A DNA stretch of 64,000 nt from Prostheceraeus crozeri (GCA_907163375.1 CAJQUW010001859.1:372001-436000); one strand, 5' to 3'. Positions 12,842-24,074 are shown, counted from the stretch's first letter. A program made the numbers and translations. Notes: generated by a model from the sequence alone, not told the origin.

Positions 12842-13184
12842 CTCCTCCCGACTGGGTTGGGGTAGGTGAACTCCGGAGCTCTGATGATAGCATTAGAAAC
12901 ACAGAATTAGATTCATCTGCGCGCGCTTCGGTTGAATTGGGAAGAATTGTATGCAACCTTAATGTCGAAATGGCACATCAACTTGCTCCTTCTCGAATGG
13001 ATAATTCATGTATGGCTTGCTATTGAAATGGCAAACAATAAGCTGTCAGCAGGGGACACCAGAGCCAGTGAGAGATGTGTGCGTGCTGTGATATCACTTC
13101 GTACACACCAAAACACACATCCCTGTCTTGGCTTCGATTCAATGTATGCACTATACAGTGAGCAATGCCGAGGAGAGGATGTGA

Positions 13185-13490
13185 AATCATCAAGTGAACT
13201 AATTTTCGTACGCCTGCTACTTTCCTTAATAATGATCGGAAGGGCCAACATTATGGAGAAAACTTGTGGGCAATGATCTGAAGTCTTCGAATCTGAAGGA
13301 ATTTTGTCAATCGAAGCACTTCGCTGGAACTCACATTAATCCACAAGCGACGCACGACTTTTTTCCTATCTCTGTAAGGTATTAGGAATTCCTTTTTGCC
13401 CACCTAATAGGTTCCTCAATGTGCCGTCCATTTCGTATTAATCGCACTTCTAGCAAACCGAAGCAGATAAACAAAATATTTAATTCTGTG
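13185..13490 (+). repeat. Interspersed repeat, copy 2 (inside left arm)
   Basis: Diverged copy of 9190-9505. It lies in the stretch of the left arm missing from the right arm, so it arrived or was retained after the arms became separate. Confidence 0.7.
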
Positions 13491-15033
13491 ATTGGAAATC
13501 TGAAAAAGCGGGTTTCTATAAGAAACCGACTTAGAAAATTTCATTGCTGAACTCAGCCAAGGCGTCAGACTTAGAGGTTCGCCAGGAGATGGCCTTCGTC
13601 TCCAGGCCATAAAAGACTCCAAAACTTTACAGGCTTGTAACTTTGCTTCTACAAGTCCGTTTGACTTGATTGAAAAAGGTTCGGTCGCTATTGACCTGCC
13701 CTAAGTGATAGACTACTTATAAAATTTCATAAGTAGTGCTAAAAAGTTGAAAAATTTTAATTCACTAGTTTTGGAGGTTTTCTGGGGTCTTCGACCCTGC
13801 TGAAGTCGACGAAAGGATTTGTAATGATGTCTGAGCCAGTCTTCTCATGTCTTACCATGATACAAGCAGACTTTCACTGAAAGCGAGCAAGACACGGCGA
13901 GTTTTGCTGTAATATTCCACTGACAGGGTGATCTTTCGGCACGGAGGACGATGCCATAGTGATAAGTGTGGCAAGGGAGTGTGTCATATTTAGACCGAAA
14001 CCGCTGGGGCGACCCATGTTGGGCATTTGACACAGTTCCCAACGTAGCACTTTGAACGCCAATCGGTTGAGTCTTAGCTATCTTGTCATGGGTGGCATCT
14101 AAACATCTCCATTGCAAAACGCTGGTGAATCACGGCTTGCTATCTCTCTCTACGGCTTGCTATCAAGCTGATCAAAGCAACGACTTGGAATGTTTCCTCT
14201 TACCAACTCCACCGGTTTTCATGTCTGGCTATCAAGTCATGGACGGTGCAAGTCACGGAGATTTTCGGTGTCATACTTCCTGTTGGTGGGCGTTCTTTCG
14301 AGACAGCGGTGAAGTCCGTACCGATGAGTACTGCACGGGACGTGGGCAATGGTAATCCTTGTGAAACCTCTCTGCGTCATGTTTCCAAGTGGTTGCCTTT
14401 CGTCTCAACGTTGTACTCTGACCGCCAGGGCGACATTTAGCTATCTGCCACAGGCTACCTCATAAAATCTCCATTGCACTTGTCTCCCGATAGTTGGCCA
14501 ACCATGCGAGAATGAACCATGAGTTCTTTTAAGAACTGTCTCTATCACGGAGACGAAATGATGAAGGGATGAAACGGGAGGCCACCCTTGCACCGCATGC
14601 AACACATCACAGACTTCTCTCTTCGCTAGTGAACAAGCTGTTGTGAGTGTAGTCAGAAACTTGATCATGTCGTACAAAAGTTTTACTGCAACACAGGTTG
14701 ATGTATAGTTAGAAAGTTTGATCATGACGTTTTATGAAACACACATGTCATGAAATGCAAGCGTTAGTGTAGTCAACTAGTTTTACTGCGACACACGTTT
14801 GTAAAAGTAAAGTTTGATCATCGAAGTTTATTCGTAAGTCTAGTCAGAAAGTGTATCATGTTGTACAAAAGTTTTACTGCAACACAGGTTGATGTATAGT
14901 TAGAAAGTTTGATCATGACGTTTTGTGAAACACAAATGTCATAAAATGTTGGCGTTGGTGTACTCAAATACTTTTACGAAAAGTTTGTACATTGAAGTTT
15001 TATGACTGACCGAACTCACCACAGCAGTAGATA

Positions 15034-15167
15034 GTTTTATCGAAAAGGTTTTACTGCACAGTGTAGATTGTCTTGTAACTTACTTTCACAGTGTTAGAAA
15101 GTTTTATCGAAAAGGTTTTACTGCACAGTGTAGATTGTCTTGTAACTTACTTTCACAGTGTTAGAAA
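15034..15167 (+). repeat. 67 bp tandem duplication
   Basis: Two essentially exact copies of a 67 bp unit containing TTTTATCGAAAAGG and CACAGTGTAGATTG. It lies near the inner boundary of the left inverted repeat, in a wider area of AGAAAGTTTT- and GTTTTACTG-type short repeats (14.6-15.3 kb). Confidence 0.85.
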
Positions 15168-15362
15168 GTTTTATTGGAGACATTTGCCAAATGTTCCCTT
15201 ATTAGAAAATTCAAACTCCATGACTGTTATATTAGCTTCATCAGGTTTACTAAAAGCAGTCTTCTACTGCAGTGAGACTGACAGTTTAGAATGTTATATA
15301 AAAACAGTGTTCACAACAGCATTAGAAAGTTTAGCACAACACAAGTGTCATGAAAAAATACT

Positions 15363-15815
15363 TTATTTGGTCTTTGATTTAACATCATTAAAACCCACTT
15401 TACTAATAGCAATGACAATATGGCTTATTTTATTCAGAAGCAAATGATCGCCGTAACCATGAAAGTTGTCCATCCGAGAAATAATTTTCCGGAGATGTCG
15501 TGTATAAAACTCAGAAGCATCAGTAACATATTCTTGTCCGTAGGAACGAAATTGAAAGTCAACACTTTCCGCTGCTTCACCTTGTGGAAAATGAGTGTAA
15601 TTGACATGTGCAATTAAGTGAGCCTTGATGAGACTGTCTTTGAAATAAGATATCAACTCCGTAAATATTTCTCGTGTGTAGTCTAAACATGCTTCCAATT
15701 CTGTCTCCTCCCTTTGAAACTCAAGGATGTAATCTTGTATTAAGCCTCCGAGGCACTCTTGATGAAAACGAATCGTGCAGTCATCATGTTTCAATGTATT
15801 GACTTCAGGTGCCAT
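15363..15815 (-). CDS. Stand-alone homologue of the polymerase N-terminal domain
   Basis: 150-residue protein starting at an ATG in good Kozak context (AGCCATGG). It is intact, and its TAA stop overlaps an AATAAA signal, a compact virus-like arrangement. Its layout parallels residues ~85-220 of the element's own DNA polymerase: a helix with LISYFKDSLIKAHLIAHVNY lines up with LASLDRFLLKGMFYLTAHFN, then an acidic stretch, a Y..R.L..I..-type helix, then LLLNKISHIVIAISKVGF against LVFDGIEKVDIKINLLENL. In polymerases of this family that module lies ahead of the exonuclease. Here it exists alone, head-to-head with the polymerase gene. Function unknown. A replication accessory or competitor role would be speculation. 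Confidence 0.6.
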   Translation of the reverse strand: MAPEVNTLKHDDCTIRFHQECLGGLIQDYILEFQREETELEACLDYTREIFTELISYFKDSLIKAHLIAHVNYTHFPQGEAAESVDFQFRSYGQEYVTDASEFYTRHLRKIISRMDNFHGYGDHLLLNKISHIVIAISKVGFNDVKSKTK

Positions 15816-15913
15816 GGCTGAGTCTATTGCTAAACATCATGTTTGCCTAGGACGATTTCAATAACGCGTTACAAATGTGTATGTGTACACATCGGGAACT
15901 CTAGTTCGTTTGT

Positions 15914-15990
15914 GATTGGACGAAAGGTCTCATCCATTCACCGCTTAGGAAAATCTTATAAAAGGAAGTGCACCAGCTCTGCTCTTCACA
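15914..15990 (+). promoter_or_regulatory. Promoter for the polymerase gene (CCAAT-type, TATA, initiator)
   Basis: GATTGG (inverted CCAAT) lies at 15914-15919 and TATAAAAGG at 15957-15965. A pyrimidine-rich start CTTCACA sits with its A at 15988, 31 bp from the TATA start. A strong splice donor (AAG/GTGAG at 16005/16006) follows within 20 bp, implying a tiny non-coding first exon or a slightly earlier start. It faces the polymerase gene. Confidence 0.55.
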
Positions 15991-16453
15991 TTTATCTTTC
16001 ACAAGGTGAGTGTCGGTGAGCTCCTGCTATCAGGTTGTTTTGCCTTTCTATCAAGTTGAATAGTCTCTTGCTATCAAGAGATTCACTTCTGCTCATAAAA
16101 CATATCATCGCTGTAATACCTCCTTTGCTCGAGCGTTCCTTCGGGACGGCAGGTACTGCCGTAGAGGGATTGCGTTGTACGGGTTGTTCGTCGTTTGTTA
16201 GACCGAAACCTCTGAGCCGTTGCTCATGTTGGGCGTTCGACTTCATACTCAACGTGACGCTTTCTCTCGCCAGGTCAGAGTACTTTAGCCGTTCAACAAA
16301 GGTTAGTCTTTATGATATGGAGTAGAGTGAAATGTAATGCATTAGATGTCACTTCAATGATTGTTCCCAAATGTTGACTAGACAAATGAAACGATTCTCA
16401 TCTTTCCTTTTCATTGATTGAAATATGCTAACGTAATCTGCAATTGTTCAAAA

Positions 16454-17397
16454 ATGGAATTCACCAAAATTGAGAATTATCACATTGCTGTCGAGATGGA
16501 GAAGGCCACCATCGAGCAATGTAAGTATTTGTATCAAGGTTGACTCTATTACTAACATCATTAGGGTAGACATCCCAATTAAAATCAAGAGCCCTTCCCT
16601 TATTTTGTTCATGTTTAAACCGAATCCAAATTTTACCTCTGCTTATCTTTGCTGTCATTCTTTTTCAGTGCATGAATGTATTCGCAATGGGGAACCCGTC
16701 CCCCAAGGAGCAATCGGGGAAGCCTATGAGCGGCTTGGCAAGTGTGAGCCTCACCTATGAGAACTGGGAGTTGGAATGTCATGTTTTAGCACTTCTATAT
16801 CCGTACAGATTACTCTCTATCATTATTATCTCCGCAACCTCTAATCTAACTTCTCTTTCCTCTCTACAGACTTGGCAAAGATGAAGAAGTGGGAGGAAGC
16901 CGCGAGGCGGAAATTCGAAGCCGAATTTCCGGCCCTACCTTCCCACCCATCTACCTCCGCCCATGGTGCGACCCCTCTCTCGAGCTCGGGCATCGTCATC
17001 GCCCCACCTCTACCGCCAGCTCCGATACCTGCACTCGTCGCTGCTCCAGTCCCTGCTCCTCGTCACTACGTCCCTCCAACAGCGAAGCCCAGGACTCTTC
17101 CACCCTCGGATCGCGTCCCTCTCCTGCCTCCTCCGCGTCCATCCTTGCTGCCGGAGATCAATTCATTAGATGACAAGTATCCATGATTGGGAAATAGGGG
17201 GATAAGACTTCAAACTTGAAATTATGATCATGTTACTAATCTCTTTTCTCTTTTTCTCGACAGATCTGGCGGCCTACCTCCTGGACGGCGACGTTTCCTC
17301 CCGTCCCATCATCATCCCAGCTTCATCACCTCCACCTGCAGCGACCGAACTCCCTCTCCTCTCCGTTCAGTCGGTGGAGAGATTGCTGGAGGAACAG
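16454..17397 (+). CDS. Spliced 5' exons of the polymerase gene (Pro-rich N-terminal extension)
   Basis: Candidate exons: 16454-16520 (starts ATG; donor GTAAGT), 16669-16743 (acceptor TTTTTCAG; donor GTGAGC), 16870-17176 (acceptor CTCTACAG; donor GTATCC), 17264-17397 (acceptor TTCTCGACAG). The frame is maintained across the first two introns and encodes a charged helical start, a KMKKWEEAARRKFEAEF helix and a long Pro/Ala-rich linker. The third junction is one base out of phase with the best exon-4 frame, so either the donor is non-canonical or the copy is mutated. Exon 4 is in the same frame as the polymerase and is separated from it only by in-frame stops at 17398-17400 (TAG) and 17458-17460 (TGA). 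Introns are short (126-150 and ~87 bp). Function of the extension unknown. Confidence 0.5.
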
Positions 17398-17460
17398 TAG
17401 TTAGAGATAGTGGGAGAGGAGATCGCAATCGAGGAGGAAGGTGTGAGGGAGAGAGAATGA

Positions 17461-20400
17461 CCTACGGCACGACAGCTCAGCTGTACAGACTGTGGGCAGG
17501 TCTTTGCGAGGCCATTCTGCCTTCGGCGACACCGGCATTCTCACTGCCCAAAAGCAAAAGGAGATCTGGAGATGGCGCGCCGACCGATCCCTCAACGACC
17601 CAAGTGTGAAGGTTGTGGACGCACGTTCTACAACAACACCAACTTGCGAGTCCACATCGAAGGCGGTTCCTGTTGTAGTGTGAGGCAACCACCAACGTCA
17701 TCAGGTAGGAAGCATCCTTCGTCGCACATCAGCTTTTCCTGTTCTTCGTGTCAGAAGACCTTTCCTACAGAGTTTGTTCTTTCTTCGCACACACTCTGTC
17801 ACACACATTCCACTGAGCTTTACACTGACAACAACGTCACTCTAAGGCTGAGCAAGTTTTCCGTTGAGAGGCTCGTTCGCGACTATGAGTTAGAAAGCTC
17901 TGAAGCTGTGCAAGATATTCATCCTATCTTGATGAATAATATAGGTTTGATTCATCAAATGTTGGCGAGCTTAGATAGATTTTTACTTAAAGGCATGTTC
18001 TATCTCACTGCTCATTTCAATAAGGTAGACAGTAGCACGGGAGAAGAGTCCACTGTGACCACTAGGATAGCTTCCTGTGCTGCTGATCTCATAGGTGATG
18101 TAAACGAGCGGATAGAGAGACATGCGACCTATCTCGTCAACAACTTAAATAAATTTAATGAAAGAGACAGCGGTCTGGTGTTTGATGGGATAGAGAAGGT
18201 AGACATTAAAATCAATCTTTTAGAAAATTTGCAAGGGAGCGGTTTTTTCACCCTCCCCAAAGAACTGGCTGGCAAAAAGGCTGTCATCAATGTAGAGTGT
18301 CAGTCCCAGTGTTTCAAGTATGCCGTCCTCTCCATTCTTCACTATAATGATATAGGTATGCATCATCAAAGAGTCACTAAATATCGTGAATGGGAGGATG
18401 AGCTTAAGTTTGACGGGTTAGATGTCAACACATTAGATTTTAAAGGCATCGCCCAATTTGAAAGACTCAATAACATTAAGATCGTCGCCCATCTCTGGGA
18501 AAAAGGTCTGAAAGGCGTTAGGTATAACAACCGCCAAAGTAACTTCGACCGGGTTGTCAATCTTCTCCTAGTCTATAGTGACAACCACCCAGAATGGCAT
18601 TATTGTGGCATTCCTAAAATTTCAAAGTTGTATCGCCACCAGCAAAGTTATGATGACAAACATTATTACTGTGATCGCTGCACACGACGCTTTAGGTCAA
18701 AACCATTTTTTGAACAGCATTACGAGTGGTGCTCTCGGGGTAAACTTCAAATGGAAGTCATGCCCAAAGATGAATTTTATAGGTATGAGGAAAACGGCAA
18801 TGAGCTCAGTCCCATACGTACCATCTATGCGGACATTGAATGTTACATTGAACAAGAAGACCTAAGTCATGAGCCAGCAGCCATTGCCTGTTATGAAGTT
18901 TGGCATCCATATTATAGGAATCAAAATAAAATGCATGTGTGGCAAGGCGAGGAGTGCGTTGAAAACTTCCTCAACTTTTTAGATAGGAAAGCCCGTTTTC
19001 ATCAACGATATGAAACGGAGCTGACTAGAAAATCCATGTGCTTCACAGAAGCCGATAAAATCAAATTTGATAGGACCACGGAATGTCCCCGCTGCTGTTC
19101 ATCCTTTGATGATCAGCAACATAAGAAAGTGAGGGACCATTGCCATCTCAGTGGTAAATTTAGGTCTGCCTTATGCAGTAAATGCAATATGAAACTTAGG
19201 CTCAAACGGCGAACGCTCCCGGTAATCTTTCATAACTTTATATGTTATGATGCTCACATCATCATTCGCCATGGATTCGGTAAAATGAAATCCTGGTCAT
19301 CCAAAGTGATTGCACAAAGCAAGGAAAAATTTACGTGCATCACTGCTAAAGTCCAAGTCGATAAGACGAAGGAGGGGAAGCCTGTCTTCTATGACATAAA
19401 GTTTCTAGACAGTTTTCAATTTATGTCTTCTTCCTTAGCGGCGTTGGCTAATAATTTAGAAACACTTCCCCTCACTCAACATTTAAAGAAGGACTATCCC
19501 AACATAAGTGACAGTCTGATGCGACGGAAAGGGGTGTTTCCTTATATTTATTTTAGTTCAATGGATGCATTGAAAGAAACATCCCTTCCACCCATCGATA
19601 AAGATAAAAATGATTTGACGGGTGAGGACTGTTCGCTGGATGACTATAGGCATGCAGAGCAAGCATGGTTAGAATTTAGGTGTCGCACTTTTGGTGACTA
19701 CATGCTTGCCTACTTAAAATTAGACGTCTATCTGTTGGCTGACGTGCTTGAGACTTTTAGGAAAGTCACATTAGAACAGGACGCCTTAGACCCCGTCCAT
19801 TTTATTAGTCTGCCGGGTCTGTTCTATCAGTCAGCCTTCAAGATGACGAAAGAGAGCATTCATTTACTGCAAGATGCAGAAATGTACACGTTATTTGAAC
19901 GTGGTATTAGGGGTGGCTTAACATTTGTCGACAAACATGTTGTCAACAGCACCCAAGACATAGGATCGACCACGCATTTAATGCACATAGACCAAAATAA
20001 TTCATATGGGGGTGCATTATCCAAGCCTTTGCCACAGTCTGACTTCTAATGGGTAGAGCCCCATGACATTGAATACTTCTCCAATACAGCACACATCATG
20101 GCACTGGGAGATGAGGCCGACATAGGTTATTTATTTGAAGTCGACCTCATCTATCCAGACTGTATTAGGAATAGAACCGTTGATTGTCCTCTCGCACCCG
20201 AATCTGGCATAGTCAGTCAAGATATGTTCTCTCCCTTTATGGAAGAACACAATAAGCAATATGAGGCGAAAAATGACTTAAAATATAAACCCACTAGGAA
20301 GTTGTTGCTCACCCAATTGAACAAGCAGCATTACATCGTGCACTATTCCATCATCAAATTATATCTAGGTATGGGGATGCAACTTGACAAAGTCCATCGC

Positions 20401-21319
20401 GCTATCCAGTTTAGGCAGAAGCCCTTTCTAAAACCGTATATAGAATTTGATAGCAAGAAACGGGCTGAATCCAAGAATCCTTTCGAAAGGGACTTCTTTA
20501 AATTTAAGAATAATGCCCTCTTTGGTAAAACCATGGAGGATGTAAGAAAGCGCATGGACTATCGTATCGCAACTGATCCGGAAACGAGTATCAAGTTATG
20601 TCGCTCGCCGTTGTTTTGCCACCATGATGTCATTTCCGAAGACATTACTGGTATTAAAATGCTAAAATCTAAAGTAGAACTTTGCAAGCCCATTTATGTC
20701 GGTCAGGCTGTCTTGGATCACTCCAAGTTAGAAATGTACAAGTTATTTTACCACACTTTTAAAACGTGTCCATTGATCCAACATGTGGAATTAGTAGGAG
20801 GCGATACAGACAGCTTCTTCCTAGCTTTGACAACCACTAGCCAAGTCAAGCAGGAAGGCATTTTAAAATATTTAGCACCCAAGTTTGATAGTTCCAACAA
20901 TCCCACTCACCATCCGCTTTAATCTACCTCAAATAAAGCGAAGCTTGGCTGCTTCAAGGATGAGTGTGCCGGCAAACAGATAGAAGAGCCCCAAGATGTA
21001 CTCCATGAAGCTAAAATCCTCATAGCTTTCTATAAAACGGGCGAAAGGCATCTCGAAGTCAATCGTTAGAAAAATGACACATAGGGACTATCAGGATGCC
21101 TTAGATTCTCCTAAAATTAAAAAAGTAGAAATGACCATTTTAAAATCACAGTCGCATCAAGTCAGAACAACGACGTTTAGGAAACGAGGTCTCTCAGCTT
21201 GGGAAGATAAGCGATGCTGGATGAGTCCTAACCACGCATTACCGTACGGCCATCCAGACACTCATCTACCTCCACCCAAGAGACAGAAACTTTCTCTTCC
21301 TCCGTCCGGCGATGTATGA
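17461..21319 (+). pseudogene. Protein-primed DNA polymerase B, element 1 (broken)
   Basis: Domains in order: two or three N-terminal zinc fingers (a C2H-type finger begins upstream of the ATG at 17572; CEGC and CSSC pairs follow); the N-terminal module; a further zinc finger (CDRC..H..C); exonuclease motif I (YADIECYIEQED, near 18823-18860); an endonuclease-VII-like HNH/zinc insert (CPRC..DHCHLSGKFRSALC); exo II (HNFICYDAHII); exo III (YLKLDVYLLADVLETF); motif A (HIDQNNSYGGALSKPLP); motif B (FKNNALFGKTMEDVR); motif C with intact DTDS; and a C-terminal AYGH-type tail. This is the family that replicates Polintons, adintoviruses and adenoviruses by protein priming. Breaks: TAA at 20047-20049, TAA at 20920-20922, and a frameshift near 21065, after which the last ~80 codons are in another frame. 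An 825-codon open part remains (17572-20049). Confidence 0.9.
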
Positions 21320-21699
21320 TGATGAATGCTTCGTCTCTGTTGTGGTTGATGTTTTGCTTTTTCGCTCCATGGCGTTTTCTATGGGGCGTTGTGAGTGAGT
21401 GCCTTGTAACATGCGTCCAACTCATGATCACTTCATATCATGACTTGCATATCAACTGGTTTTTCTTGACGTTGTTTTCTCCCTGCGCATGAGTGACTTT
21501 GTTTTCTCCCTGTACATGAGTGACTTTGTTTTTTCCGGTGATGTGAGCCATAAAAACTTTGTTTTCAGCTACCATCAGTATGACCTATGTGCAGTGCTGT
21601 GAAAATCGGCTGTGATGATGAAAAACATATCATGTACATACTGTGTCGTTTTCCTTTTGACATAAAGATGGGATTCTCACTCAATAGAGAGAAGTAAAA

Positions 21700-22170
21700 G
21701 TTTTGATCATTTGTAAGATGGGTAGGGTTAGAAATAAAGTTGATGATTGTAAAGTTAGAAATGAAGTTATCACCATGTCGCTGTTTGTGAGATAGGTGAA
21801 ATATAAATGAAGTCAGAATCACTTCACTGTTTGTAAAGTTAGAAATAAAGTTGACGTTTGTAAAGTTAGAAATAAAGTTATCACCATGTCGCTGTTTGTA
21901 AGATAGGTGAAATATAAATGAAGTCAGAATCACTTCACTGTTTGTAGAGTTAGAAATAAAGTTGTAACCATGTCGCTGTTTGTAAGATAGGTGAAATATA
22001 AATGAAGTCAGAATCACTTCACTGTTTGTAAAGTTAGAAATAAAGTTGACGTTTGTAAAGTTTGAAATAAAGTTGTTGTTTGTGAGGTTTGTAAGATAGG
22101 TGAAGTATAAAGTAAAGTGACAAGCATTTCACTGTTTGCAAGATAGCTAAAGTATAAAATAAAGTCAAAA
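21700..22170 (+). repeat. Tandem repeats downstream of the polymerase, rich in AATAAA
   Basis: Irregular tandem units built from GAAATAAAGTT, CACCATGTCGCTGTTTGT and AAGTCAGAATCACTTCACTG. Each unit brings one or more AATAAA signals on the polymerase strand, so the array could serve as a multi-site polyadenylation region. The long antisense open frame here is a repeat artefact. Confidence 0.8.
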
Positions 22171-22269
22171 CCATCTTAGAGTTTGTAAGTTATCATCCTC
22201 GCCAACAACTGTAACATCATGACAATTTCTTTGGCTTAGGAAACATCAACCACTTTGCTGACTCATGTC

Positions 22270-22313
22270 TATAAATAGCTCTGACTCATGAAGGGGTGAA
22301 GCGCCAGTCAGTT
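22270..22313 (+). promoter_or_regulatory. Possible TATA/initiator
   Basis: TATAAATAG at 22270-22278 with TCAGTT at 22308-22313. The spacing (about 40 bp) is longer than usual, so this is tentative. No convincing gene follows on this strand. Confidence 0.35.
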
Positions 22314-22343
22314 AGATAAGAATCTATTCAGTCTTGTTCAACC

Positions 22344-22510
22344 TTTTCACCGACACGTGTGTGGGCGTTATTTATCAGACAAAGCGATGGCGCCTCACGT
22401 CAGACAGCATGACGTTTTCACCGACACGTGTGTGGGCGTTATTTATCAGACAAAGCGATGACGCCTCACGTCAGACAGCGTGACCTTTTCACCGACAAGT
22501 GTGTGGGCGA
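22344..22510 (+). repeat. 71 bp tandem repeat (2.4 copies) with CACGTG-like and TGACG motifs
   Basis: Units start at 22344, 22415 and 22486. Each opens TTTTCACCGACACGTGTGTG (ACAAGTGTGTG in the third), and units contain CCTCACGTCAGACAGC. High conservation between units and palindromic-looking cores suggest protein-binding iterons or an enhancer, between the polymerase 3' end and the TBP-like gene's 3' end. Confidence 0.8.
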
Positions 22511-22549
22511 TAGTTCATTGCGATGACTCATTCAAAACGCATCATGTGA

Positions 22550-23380
22550 TTAACACGATTCTATTAACTGTGACTCATACAGATAACGCATTAGAGATTT
22601 AACAATGTCAGCTACTTTACTGATATCACGTAAACCAGTCATGATACAATGTCCGTTGTGAAACGCTGCAATATGTACAGGATGCCATTTCCGAATCAGA
22701 GCAGCAGGATAGAGTTCAGTTTCATAAAATATACAATGATTACTAGTTTTAATGTTTGCTAGATTCACTAACATCTTCAAATGAACAGACACTACTATAT
22801 TCTTCAATGTCAGGGACTGAGACGCAGATGAGGTATGAGTGTTCGCATTTTCTTGACAACTTCGTAGCACATGGACTGCATCACGAAATGAGAAAGGTTT
22901 CCTAGGACTTGGATTTTGCCGCAGCGAAGGATTTGAAGATTTCGACCGTTGCTCATGCGAATGACCAACATTTGCGGACGACCGCGATGATATACTGAAT
23001 CGGGTAGATGGGTATGCAACTGTTCTAAATCGATGTCTCTTCTGAGGTTCATTTCGCGCATTGCGTTGATGATGCAGATGGGGAGCATGACTCACAAATG
23101 ACATGAGGGTTGAGTGAACTTCCCTTTTATACTTTTCCCATGAGGGTTTTGGAATCACGATGTAGCAGTGATCATTATGTAGAATCATCTCTTGAATGCG
23201 AATAAATACAATGCTGTCTCCTGCGCTAATGATACGGCAAGAGTTGGATAGGATTGCGCGATGCAATCTTCGTAGTTCAAAGCGTTCTAGAGTTATCTGA
23301 AGTTGACGTTTCGTATCATGAAATGCAACACACTGACTTTTCCATGATACATGGAGGCATGCTGATAATTTCCACAGGAT
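22550..23380 (-). CDS. TATA-binding-protein-like protein
   Basis: Open frame from 23380 down to a TAA at 22550-22552. The first in-frame ATG is at 23186-23188 (212 codons); upstream reading could be an exon. The last ~80 residues (about 22570-22813) match the second repeat of TBP: LKNIVVSVHLK against IqNIVgSvdlk, the diagnostic FYETELYPAALIRKWHP against sYEPELFPGLiYRm..P, and HNGHCIMTGLRDISKVADIV against fsSGKivLTGAks.eei. In TBP these strands form the DNA-binding saddle and the YE.ELFP loop region. Only one repeat is evident. The upstream ~130 residues are basic, Ser/Asn-rich and unrecognised, though IVFIRIQEMILHNDHCYIVI could be strand-rich. If functional it would bend or recognise promoter DNA, perhaps the TATA promoters of the element itself. 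That is inference. Confidence 0.65.
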   Translation of the reverse strand: MLWKLSACLHVSWKSQCVAFHDTKRQLQITLERFELRRLHRAILSNSCRIISAGDSIVFIRIQEMILHNDHCYIVIPKPSWEKYKREVHSTLMSFVSHAPHLHHQRNARNEPQKRHRFRTVAYPSTRFSISSRSSANVGHSHEQRSKSSNPSLRQNPSPRKPFSFRDAVHVLRSCQENANTHTSSASQSLTLKNIVVSVHLKMLVNLANIKTSNHCIFYETELYPAALIRKWHPVHIAAFHNGHCIMTGLRDISKVADIVKSLMRYLYESQLIESC

Positions 23381-23383
23381 TTA

Positions 23384-24074
23384 AACTTGAGTGAAGAAGG
23401 GTATGCCTAAGAAAGAAGGAGAGAGTCATGTTCATCTAGCTAAGCTGATGGCAGACGTTCACGATACACAGCTCTTTATTTCCCGTAAAATAGTTGTGAC
23501 ACTTTTGTGTTTCATTTCATCTAGCAGGTTGATTTTTATCTCTCACATGCTTTGAGTGTTTCCTAACTCATATGCATTCGACTTACAACGTTACAGGCTG
23601 TTATGTGTATACTTGCATGCTATCGATGGAGAGTGGAAACACGCTGTCTTTATTTACAAAACAGTCTAAACACGCATTCAATCTGATAAAAGCAAACAAT
23701 ACATTTGGTAAAGCTGGTATGCTAACGAGTGTAACTGCAGAAACATTTCTTCAGCGTTTGTTAAGTTTCACAACAGCCTGTCAAAGACTTCTTACAAAAC
23801 TTATTTCAACGTTTGCGTTTAGACTTTTAAGCGAACATGTGCTTCACGTATTCTACACGAATGGTTAATGCATGTGATATAAAACCCTAAATCCAACCGT
23901 AGAGAAGCCTACCCTTGGATTTTGGACTTTTACAACCCACGCGATTCAATGTCATGGAACTAGCTCTCACACACACACTCAACGTTTGTGACAAGACTTT
24001 ACCTGGTTTTATGAAACATTCAACGCTTTCTATAAGACCTTTTAAGACTGTGAAACAATCTACATAGTGCAGTA
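23384..24074. other. No supported gene
   Basis: A 98-codon plus-strand frame (23572-23868) has no recognisable domain. A TATAAAA at about 23878 is present but unpaired with a clear gene. I see nothing else. Confidence 0.5.

Larger units (their letters stand above)
10952..15332 (+). repeat. Element 1 terminal inverted repeat, left arm
   Basis: Matches 24075-27353 in inverted orientation with only a few percent mismatch. It is longer than the right arm because it holds one more ~325 bp tandem unit and a ~415 bp segment (13077-13492, containing the interspersed repeat) that the right arm replaces with about 27 bp. ORFs conserved between the arms (for example 14441-14725 minus, 94 codons) are uninformative because the DNA itself is nearly identical. 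Confidence 0.9.

Noticed and set aside
12880-12912. Hammerhead-like CTGATGA..GAAAC spacing
   Set aside because: Stem II would be at most two pairs and no stem I is possible.
14441-14725. 94-codon ORF conserved in both arms of element 1 (also 24551-24835)
   Set aside because: The arms are nearly identical at DNA level, so conservation is not evidence for coding. No domain seen.
21565-22017. 150-codon minus-strand ORF
   Set aside because: Entirely antisense of the AATAAA-rich tandem repeats. The protein is a simple repeat of the unit.
23572-23868. 98-codon ORF near a TATA-like sequence
   Set aside because: No domain, no similarity to neighbours, and composition looks random.
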